Assembly: GCA_025362155.1 (NCBI GenBank)
Contig: JANYHX010000261.1
Location: forward strand, 1-11,442
Reading direction: 5' to 3'
Source of the DNA: Gallionella sp.
GTDB lineage: Bacteria; Pseudomonadota; Gammaproteobacteria; Burkholderiales; Gallionellaceae
Length of the DNA: 11,442 bases
Position numbers and translations under genes: made by a program. Below are positions 6,371 to 11,442 of this stretch, one piece after another. Under the pieces are notes generated by a model, which worked only from the letters and a program-made list of their open reading frames with translations, was not told the DNA's origin and did no database searches. Position 1 is the stretch's first letter, and the number at the start of each line of letters is the position of its first letter.

Positions 6371-8328
6371 TGTCAAATAAAGAAGACCAATTATCGGACG
6401 AGCTTGAGCGTGACATTAGTGCCAAGGAGAAGAATGGCAGAGTATCAACCACAAAGCTGCGCACTGACGAACGCGTATTGGCTCGAATCACAGATGGTAT
6501 ATACCGCCAACCAGCATCGGCGCTCCGCGAATTAATCGCCAACGCGTACGATGCAGACGCAACAGAAGTGTACATACAAACGGATGCACCTAGATTTGAT
6601 TCCATTACGGTTCGAGATAACGGTCGGGGGCTAAGCAGGAAAGCGTTGGCGCACGTCATCCACCACATAGGCGGTAGCCCTAAACGCACCATCAAAGGAG
6701 CTGAGCTCGACGTAGTGGATGAGAATGACCCATACCTGAGTAAATCAGGCCGTCGCCTTATAGGAAAAATTGGCATTGGTTTATTTTCTGTCGCACAACT
6801 GACCGCGCACTTTCAGATTATATCCAAGGTTAAAGGTGAACATTTTCGTCGAGTCGTAGATGTGGTGCTTACCACTCATCGCGAGGATGAGTTAGCAAAA
6901 AAAAATTCCAAACAAGATTTTGAAACCGGTTCAGTTAACATTTGGAGCGTCCCTGCAAAAGATTTTGATGCGCAAGGAACTGAAATAATATTACTGGAAC
7001 TGCGTCAACAAGCTAAGGATATTCTCAGTAGCCGCGAGCGATGGCAAGCAATGCAGCCGGATGCACTTGATGATGAAGATAATCCGGCGAACCTCTTGCC
7101 TCCTCTTTACCACGTAGGCGAATTGGATTTTCAGGATAACGACGTAATTGAAAAGAAGGCAAATTTACCTTGGTCTAGCGATGACCTGCCAAAGGATCGT
7201 TTTGCAAAGCTGGTTCAGGCTGTTAAGGACGGCGAAGGAAACAGGGCATCGAACCCAGAACTCGATAAGGTTCTGGATAACTACCTGAACATGGTTTGGA
7301 CGTTAAGCCTATCCGCTCCCTTGGACTACATTGAGGGGCATCCATTTGAGGCAAGGGCAAGTGATGGGATTCCGGTCTTCGAGCTATCCAATCAATCGCG
7401 TGGGCAAGCTACCGAGGTAAACCTAACTGGCAGACAAACTGTCGCTTCTCGTTTGAAACTTATATCAATGAAGCGGGGCGTGGCATCAAAGTTTGATGTT
7501 TACATAGACGGAATCCAGCTCTTCCGCCCTCTTTCAATTAAAAATATTCCAGAGACTGCTCACGCAATTAAGACACCGTTGCTCTTTGTCGGAAAATGCG
7601 AACCCAATCTTGATCGAATACCTGAAGAGTTTCGTGGAGGTTCACTAGCGTTCGAAGCCTATTTTTTATGGGCTCCAAAAATAATTCCCAAAGAACACAA
7701 CGGGATCGTTATTCGAATTAATGACGCCAGCGGCACTTTGTTTGATGAGACTTTTTTGAAGTACCAAGTATCGGAGCAAACGAGATTAAGGCAAATTACG
7801 GCTGAGATTTTTGTGACTAGTGGATTGGATGCTGCGCTAAATATTGATCGAGAATCTTTTAATTACTCTCATCCTCATTATCAATTTTTAACCAAGTGGG
7901 TTCATGGGGCGCTGAGGCAATTAACAAACGTCCACAAGCGCATAGCAAAAGAGTTACGAGTGGCACGACTGGAGAGTGAGAGTTCAACATTAAGCCAAAA
8001 GATCGTACAGGCAGTAACTGAAGAATGGCAAAAGGCAAAATCGGATCCGAGTGACCACCCACCGGAAGTAATGTTTTCAGATGAACCAAAAACAAAAAGA
8101 AAAAATGCAGATTTAATCGTTTTTAGCAAGAATGAAATATTCTCCGTTAGAAAGCCTCGCGCGCGTCAAACAGGAACCGCAGCGGCTGACGAACTCGCGT
8201 TTGAAGAAAAAATTAAGGCGCTCACTCAGGTCTTAACCGCCTACGGTGTATTTGAGAAGATGACCCATAAAAAACAACAGCAATTGCTAAGAGCTATTGT
8301 TCGAATCTTCTCTGTGGAGGCTGATTGA
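6370..8328 (+). CDS. GHKL-family ATPase, MORC/Hsp90/MutL-like
   Basis: A 652-residue ATP-binding protein. The GHKL (Bergerat) fold is clear: N box ALRELIANAYDADAT (51-65) with the likely catalytic Glu54 and Mg-binding Asn58, G1 motif DNGRGLS (83-89), G2 motif GKIGIGLFS (132-140), and a probable G3 GTEIILLEL (203-211). The middle part (about 290-500) has strand-rich stretches such as FDVYIDGIQLFRPL and LNIDRESFNYSHP, in the place of the S5-fold transducer of MORC/MutL proteins. The end (from about 530) is charged and helical with a basic linker rich in Lys (about 572-580). I see no PD-(D/E)xK, HNH or PLD nuclease motif. In the family such ATPases are ATP-driven DNA clamps, and bacterial MORC-like members next to C5 methylases are known as restriction components. 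Start and stop overlap both neighbours by one base. Confidence 0.88.
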   Translation: MSNKEDQLSDELERDISAKEKNGRVSTTKLRTDERVLARITDGIYRQPASALRELIANAYDADATEVYIQTDAPRFDSITVRDNGRGLSRKALAHVIHHIGGSPKRTIKGAELDVVDENDPYLSKSGRRLIGKIGIGLFSVAQLTAHFQIISKVKGEHFRRVVDVVLTTHREDELAKKNSKQDFETGSVNIWSVPAKDFDAQGTEIILLELRQQAKDILSSRERWQAMQPDALDDEDNPANLLPPLYHVGELDFQDNDVIEKKANLPWSSDDLPKDRFAKLVQAVKDGEGNRASNPELDKVLDNYLNMVWTLSLSAPLDYIEGHPFEARASDGIPVFELSNQSRGQATEVNLTGRQTVASRLKLISMKRGVASKFDVYIDGIQLFRPLSIKNIPETAHAIKTPLLFVGKCEPNLDRIPEEFRGGSLAFEAYFLWAPKIIPKEHNGIVIRINDASGTLFDETFLKYQVSEQTRLRQITAEIFVTSGLDAALNIDRESFNYSHPHYQFLTKWVHGALRQLTNVHKRIAKELRVARLESESSTLSQKIVQAVTEEWQKAKSDPSDHPPEVMFSDEPKTKRKNADLIVFSKNEIFSVRKPRARQTGTAAADELAFEEKIKALTQVLTAYGVFEKMTHKKQQQLLRAIVRIFSVEAD

Positions 8329-9530
8329 TGCCGCCAGAAATGAATGTCGGCGACGATTTCGTCAAGGGAATAGCACCAACAATCGCACCAATAAATTTGC
8401 TACCAAGCAAGCACGACTTTAAGCCTTGGCATAAACCAAGAAAGCATTGGATTCGGATAAATCAGTGGTGTGTAGAAACAGCCGCATTAATTAAGCAACT
8501 CAAGACCCGTGAAAATAAGGTTCTGACTTATCTCAGTCTGCCAGGCCCGGATATGTTGGATATCCGCGCAATGCATGATGAATGTTTTAAACTTGGTTAC
8601 AAGGTCAAGTATCTCGGCTTCAATGATCCTGCCGTCGAAGTCGACAATGAGCAAACCGAACTGAACATTTCACGGAATGAACTGGCAAATCTACCCGGTA
8701 TACATCCCGACTCTTTAATTGTGCCAGACCGATTCGAAGCAATTGCCAGCACAGAAAAAGTAGCCGTAGTTTTTCAGCATTTAGAAAATTTTGGGTCATT
8801 TGATGTGGTCAATTTGGATCTATGCAATTCCGTTGCCGCGCACGTACCACTCGAACATCAAGAAACTTACTTCTCTGCTATTGCCGCTCTGATTGAACAC
8901 CAGTCGAATAATAGAACTGATCCTTGGCTCTTATTTGTAACCACGCGGGTTGACTGCGATACCGTCAATCTGAAGGCTTTGAAAAGTCTACTAGGTTGTG
9001 TAAAAGCTAATGTCCAACAACATCCGAAATTTTGTGAGGACTTAAAAACGCTATTGAGTTTAGATTCAACGACAATCAACAATGCTGCAAATGGTGATAT
9101 AAAACTTAAACCGAAAGAGCTTTACCATGCTTTTACCTTAGCATTTGGGAAATGGCTATTAAGGTATCTTGCATCAAGTCCCCCGCTATGGACATTAGAT
9201 ATGCTCGATAGTTGGGCATACCAGGTTAATCATCAGAATCCTTCTCCCGATATGCTTTCACTCGCGTTCAAGTGCATGCCTGCTGTAAAACCTAAAATAG
9301 ATCACTTTAAGTTAGGTCTTAACCCTCATATGGGCAGGGAGCAAGCCACCATTTCGGAACGCGATGCCGCTATAAGACTTATACCAATGGTCAAAGATGT
9401 CAAAAACATAGATACAAGATTAAAAAATAATGTCAACGAACTAAGGTCTACAGTAGAGGGCGCAGCAACATTAATGGAGTTTGCCCGATATGATAGAAAT
9501 GCTTACATCAAAAAATTTTCCCCTGTTTGA
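8328..9530 (+). CDS. unknown protein, third gene of the methylase-ATPase cassette; possible Rossmann fold
   Basis: I do not recognise this 400-residue protein. The ATG at 8328 overlaps the ATPase stop (TGATG) and has GGAGG (8316-8320) seven bases upstream; a TTG one codon earlier, at 8325, is less well placed. Residues 64-208 read like a Rossmann or methyltransferase-type core: strand-loop KVLTYLSLPGPDMLDI (64-79), second strand KVKYLGFND ending in Asp100, strand FDVVNLDLCNS (158-168) in the place of methyltransferase motif IV, and strand PWLLFVTTRVD (199-209). The usual glycine-rich SAM loop is not clear, so it may be a degenerate or sensor version. The C-terminal half is helical (LYHAFTLAFGKWLLRYL) and ends in a charged helix. 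No nuclease, helicase or membrane motif is visible. Gene order suggests it works with the methylase and ATPase. Confidence 0.8.
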   Translation: MPPEMNVGDDFVKGIAPTIAPINLLPSKHDFKPWHKPRKHWIRINQWCVETAALIKQLKTRENKVLTYLSLPGPDMLDIRAMHDECFKLGYKVKYLGFNDPAVEVDNEQTELNISRNELANLPGIHPDSLIVPDRFEAIASTEKVAVVFQHLENFGSFDVVNLDLCNSVAAHVPLEHQETYFSAIAALIEHQSNNRTDPWLLFVTTRVDCDTVNLKALKSLLGCVKANVQQHPKFCEDLKTLLSLDSTTINNAANGDIKLKPKELYHAFTLAFGKWLLRYLASSPPLWTLDMLDSWAYQVNHQNPSPDMLSLAFKCMPAVKPKIDHFKLGLNPHMGREQATISERDAAIRLIPMVKDVKNIDTRLKNNVNELRSTVEGAATLMEFARYDRNAYIKKFSPV

Positions 9531-9754
9531 TAGCGGCCATGATTTTTCGATAAACTGTGCCGCAGCTTTAGGTTGTCTGCCGCGATGTAACGTTGAATTG
9601 ATCCCAGATCGTCACCCGCCGCGATGGAGTATTCAAGCCGCCTTTTTGCGGCCACTTCCAATCCCCAGTTTCTTTAACATGGCGTGCCTCTTGACAAGCA
9701 ACCGTGCTTCGATGTAATTTACCATACGGTTAATTAAGTAACAGGTTTCAAACG
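9531..9754. promoter_or_regulatory. cassette 3' flank and promoter region of the arsR-type operon
   Basis: The 224-bp gap has no supported gene. A 5-bp stem GCCGC/GCGGC (9637-9641, 9648-9652) encloses a T run and is a poor terminator. On the plus strand TTGACA (9691-9696) is a perfect -35, followed after 18 bp by the weak -10 TAATTT (9715-9720). Just downstream, GTAATTTAC (9714-9722) and TTAATTAA (9730-9737) are AT-rich palindromes where the ArsR-type product could bind. The ATG at 9755 has only a weak AGG ribosome binding site. Confidence 0.4.
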
Positions 9755-10153
9755 ATGCCTCCCGATCACCTCAGCGCCACCTTTGCTGCCCTTGCTGACC
9801 CCACTCGTCGCGCGATTCTTGCGCGTCTTGCTTCAGGCGAAACATCGGTTACGGAACTGGCGGCGCCATTCGAGATGACCACACCTGCCGTTACCAAGCA
9901 TCTCAAGGTGCTGGAACGCGCAGGGCTGATTACGCGCAGCCGTCAGGCGCAATGGCGACCTTGCCAGCTTAATGCGGCACCGCTGCAAGAGGTGGCTGAT
10001 TTTATAGAGCAGTACCGCCAGTTCTGGGAAGAGAGCTTTGATCGGCTGGATGCTTATTTGAAAACGATGCAATCCCCGCCGAAAAAGCCTCGCGCCCCGA
10101 AAAAACTTTTACCCAAACCCAAGGAGAGAAAAATTGGACGAAAAAAACGCTAG
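9755..10153 (+). CDS. ArsR-family winged-helix repressor
   Basis: A 132-residue DNA-binding repressor of the ArsR/SmtB fold. Residues 7-78 hold the winged helix: FAALADPTRRAILARLASGE, recognition helix TTPAVTKHLKVLERAGLI (42-59), and wing ITRSRQAQWRPCQL. No Cys-x-Cys metal site is present in the recognition helix, so this is not an arsenic or cadmium sensor of the classic type. Regulators of this SdpR-like branch typically stand just upstream of an AHSA1/SRPBCC gene, as here, and control it. The last 25 residues (PPKKPRAPKKLLPKPKERKI and on) are strongly basic, longer than usual, and overlap the next gene by 20 bp. That tail may add non-specific DNA binding or be a read-through extension. Confidence 0.9.
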   Translation: MPPDHLSATFAALADPTRRAILARLASGETSVTELAAPFEMTTPAVTKHLKVLERAGLITRSRQAQWRPCQLNAAPLQEVADFIEQYRQFWEESFDRLDAYLKTMQSPPKKPRAPKKLLPKPKERKIGRKKR

Positions 10154-10775
10154 CACTGCCAGCCAGGATTTCGTTATCACCCGCACTTTCAATGCGCCGC
10201 GCATAAAGGTGTGGCAGGCATGGACGGAGCGCGAGCAACTGGTGCGCTGGTTCGGGCCAAAAGGGACGACCATTTCGCATGCCGCGCTGGATTTTCGGCC
10301 GGGCGGTACATTTCATTATGCGATGCGCTCGGCGGATGGCAAGGAGATGTGGGGAAAGTGGGTTTTTCGCGAAATTGACGCGCCGAAAAAATTGGTGCTG
10401 GTTTCTTCTTTCTCTAACGCGCAGGGCGACATCATATCCGCGCCGATAATAGACAACTGGCCGCTGCAAATACTCGCGACGACAACATTTGAAGAGCACA
10501 ACGGTAAAACAACTATTATTTTGCGCTGGACGCCTCTGAATGCGACCGAAATACAACATCAAACTTTTGCCAAAATGAACGGGAGTATGCAGCAAGGCTG
10601 GGGTGGGACGTTTGAGCAGCTGGAAGTTTATTTGGCAACGAAGACAACCGATCCACAAAAGGAGACACGCGATGAGCACACAAATTCTTTTAAACCTGCC
10701 GGTAAAAAATCTGAATCGGTCAGTCGAGTTCTTTACCAAGCTCGGTTATACGTTCAACCCGCAATTCACCAATGA
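10134..10775 (+). CDS. AHSA1/SRPBCC domain protein with over-long C-terminus
   Basis: A START-like hydrophobic-pocket protein of the AHSA1 (Aha1 C-terminal-like) branch. The domain spans about residues 11-168: FVITRTFNAPRIKVWQAWTE, LVRWFGPKG, DFRPGGTFHYAMRSADGKEM, a central strand region, and the closing helix QQGWGGTFEQLEVYLA. Ligand unknown. The start is TTG at 10134, chosen because AAGGAGA (10121-10127) stands six bases before it and the domain needs this N-terminus; it overlaps the ArsR gene by 20 bp. After residue 168 the frame continues for 45 residues of non-domain sequence and overlaps the next gene by 104 bp in another frame. The family normally stops near residue 165, so a lost stop or a small indel (natural or sequencing) is likely. 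Confidence 0.85.
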   Translation: MDEKNASTASQDFVITRTFNAPRIKVWQAWTEREQLVRWFGPKGTTISHAALDFRPGGTFHYAMRSADGKEMWGKWVFREIDAPKKLVLVSSFSNAQGDIISAPIIDNWPLQILATTTFEEHNGKTTIILRWTPLNATEIQHQTFAKMNGSMQQGWGGTFEQLEVYLATKTTDPQKETRDEHTNSFKPAGKKSESVSRVLYQARLYVQPAIHQ

Positions 10776-11076
10776 AAATGCGACCTGCATGATCATTAGC
10801 GAAGACATTTTCGTAATGCTGCTGGTGGAGAAATTTTTCCAGACGTTTACTGAAAAGCAGATTTGCGATGCCACTAGAAGTACCGAAGCCATGATAGCCT
10901 TGTCTTGCGCCAGCCGCGCCGAGGTGGATGTAATGGTGCGTAAGGCTGTCGCCGCTGGCGGAACAACGCCCAGAAAGCCGGTGGATCACGGCTTTATGTA
11001 CAGCCATGGGTATGAGGATCTGGATGGACATATCTGGGAAGTGTTTTATATGGAGCCCGGCGGCATCCCAGATTAG
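10672..11076 (+). CDS. VOC (glyoxalase/bleomycin-resistance fold) family protein
   Basis: A 134-residue VOC-fold protein: N-terminal unit ILLNLPVKNLNRSVEFFTKLGY (5-26), central helix and strand around EAMIALSCASRAEVDVMVRKA, and C-terminal YEDLDGHIWEVFYMEP, in which the Glu of WEVF is the position of a typical metal ligand. AAAAGGAG (10657-10664) seven bases before the ATG at 10672 fixes the start; an upstream ATG at 10603 would add 23 basic residues outside the fold and has no ribosome binding site. It lies within the 3' end of the SRPBCC frame, so the three genes from 9755 appear to be one operon. ArsR-SRPBCC-VOC groupings are common and suggest a response to a small organic molecule, which I cannot name. 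Confidence 0.88.
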   Translation: MSTQILLNLPVKNLNRSVEFFTKLGYTFNPQFTNENATCMIISEDIFVMLLVEKFFQTFTEKQICDATRSTEAMIALSCASRAEVDVMVRKAVAAGGTTPRKPVDHGFMYSHGYEDLDGHIWEVFYMEPGGIPD

Positions 11077-11081
11077 CGAAC

Positions 11082-11177
11082 ATGGAATTATTCGGTGTCA
11101 TTGCCGCACGCATGCAAGCCATGCTGCAAACGAAGATGGACATCGCAGGTTTGCAGCGGGTATATAAGCAACAATAA
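11082..11177 (+). CDS. possible 31-residue peptide or gene remnant
   Basis: An ATG six bases after the VOC stop opens a 31-codon frame (begins MELFGVIAARMQ, ends VYKQQ). No Shine-Dalgarno sequence precedes it. The composition looks protein-like, with an amphipathic helix, and it could be the residue of a deleted gene or a coupled small protein. I recognise no family. Confidence 0.25.
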   Translation: MELFGVIAARMQAMLQTKMDIAGLQRVYKQQ

Positions 11178-11206
11178 AAAAAACGGCGTCCTAGATCCCT
11201 CCCTTT

Positions 11207-11279
11207 CAAGGGGAGGGTTGGGATGGGGATGGGGGCAAGCACGGTCAAGTAACCCATCCCCCTCCTACCCTTCCCCTTG
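11207..11279. repeat. REP-like imperfect inverted repeat with G-rich arm
   Basis: Two 27-bp arms, 11207-11233 (begins CAAGGGGAGGG) and 11253-11279 (ends TTCCCCTTG), are near-complementary with a few mismatches and one shifted base, around a 19-nt loop. The left arm is a run of closely spaced G tracts. Similar G-rich intergenic sequences are dispersed in many proteobacterial genomes; membership of a named REP family is not established here. It may also stop transcription from the upstream operon. Confidence 0.7.
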
Positions 11280-11288
11280 CACCAAAGG

Positions 11289-11330
11289 CAGGCAATCCAC
11301 TATCCAGCAAGCTGGATGTGGAATTGACAC
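11289..11330. repeat. bulged hairpin repeat element, copy 2
   Basis: The terminal 15 bp on each side are identical to copy 1 at 238-279, with the same extrahelical T and A. The 12-bp core (11304-11315) is CCAGC-AA-GCTGG instead of the copy 1 core, different in sequence but still fully paired. It is further enclosed by a perfect 10-bp inverted repeat, CCTTCCCCTT (11269-11278) and AAGGGGAAGG (11331-11340), which copy 1 lacks. It ends 42 bp before the start of the downstream transporter gene. Confidence 0.8.
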
Positions 11331-11372
11331 AAGGGGAAGGAACGGCAACGCGTGTTATTAAGGAGAATTTAT

Positions 11373-11442
11373 TTGACGAACAATGATAATAAAAAACGCT
11401 GGCTGGCACTGATGGTGCTCTGTCTAGGCGTGTTGATGATCG
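11373..11442 (+). CDS. MFS efflux transporter, DHA2-like, N-terminus only (partial)
   Basis: The first 23 codons of a gene that runs out of the window, reading MTNNDNKKRWLALMVLCLGV with a TTG start. AAGGAGA (11360-11366), six bases before the TTG, sets the start; the nearby ATG at 11382 is in another frame and stops quickly. A short polar, basic start followed by W-L-A-L-M-V-L-C-L is the usual opening of 14-helix drug:proton antiporters of the EmrB/QacA group (first membrane helix). Only part of one helix is visible, so the family call is a recognition-based guess. Being co-directional with the ArsR operon, it may share a detoxification role. Confidence 0.6.
   Translation, partial: MTNNDNKKRWLALMVLCLGVLMI

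Noticed and set aside
8060..8160. Possible PD-(D/E)xK nuclease motif in the ATPase tail (Asp/Glu residues before ADLIVF)
   Set aside because: The acidic residues do not have the required spacing to a following D/E-x-K, and the stretch is a charged linker. Calling a nuclease here would be wishful.
4745..9530. Toxin-antitoxin pair and methylase cassette as one functional system
   Set aside because: They are separated by 141 bp with their own signals and differ in base composition; adjacency alone does not support a joint function.
9500..9726. Minus-strand open frames across the gap after the cassette, including a 30-codon frame at 9634-9726 and a protein-like frame in another phase below it
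   Set aside because: Neither has a ribosome binding site or a family I can recognise, the frames would need a frameshift to join, and the lower one runs into the end of the third cassette gene. A decayed gene remnant is possible but not supportable.

Overview
The window reads as a chromosomal segment of a Gram-negative betaproteobacterium. The gene order pyrG-kdsA-eno-ftsB is a familiar betaproteobacterial housekeeping block, kdsA implies Kdo-containing lipopolysaccharide, and rpoH carries the proteobacterial RpoH box. Nitrosomonadales (Gallionella/Sideroxydans/Nitrosomonas-like) is my best guess, but it rests on recognition of gene order and protein style, not on a search.

Left part (1-3901). 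A co-directional block holds the 3' end of pyrG, kdsA, eno and ftsB, followed by rpoH on its own promoter. The pyrG/kdsA junction is odd: the end of pyrG is a 7-bp tandem repeat, and a 146-bp segment lies between two near-identical copies of the start-codon context (195-208 and 341-354). That segment contains a bulged hairpin element and a 49-codon ORF coupled by ATGA overlaps to both neighbours. The rpoH promoter overlaps a near-consensus CIRCE (HrcA) operator. A strong hairpin closes rpoH against a convergent VOC-family gene.

Middle part (3902-9754). After the VOC gene comes a type II toxin-antitoxin pair (Phd/YefM-type antitoxin and PIN/VapC toxin) with a good extended -10 promoter and an overlapping palindromic operator. 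Then comes the most interesting block: three tightly overlapping genes (5297-9530) encoding a cytosine-C5 DNA methyltransferase, a 652-residue GHKL (MORC/Hsp90/MutL-type) ATPase, and a 400-residue protein of no family I can name whose N-terminal half looks Rossmann-like. The block is visibly more AT-rich than the genes around it. It looks like a transferred restriction/defence cassette of the methylase-plus-MORC-ATPase kind, but without any recognisable nuclease.

Right part (9755-11442). An apparent small-molecule-response operon encodes an ArsR-type repressor, an AHSA1/SRPBCC protein and a VOC protein with overlapping reading frames. Further on is the start of what is probably a DHA2-type MFS transporter with a TTG start. 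The 296-bp gap before the transporter is dense in structure: a 27-bp imperfect inverted repeat whose left arm is a strong G-quadruplex motif, and a second copy of the hairpin element seen after pyrG. Its terminal 15-bp arms are identical to the first copy, while its inner stem is changed in a base-pair-preserving way.

I see no tRNA, rRNA, CRISPR array or intact insertion sequence.
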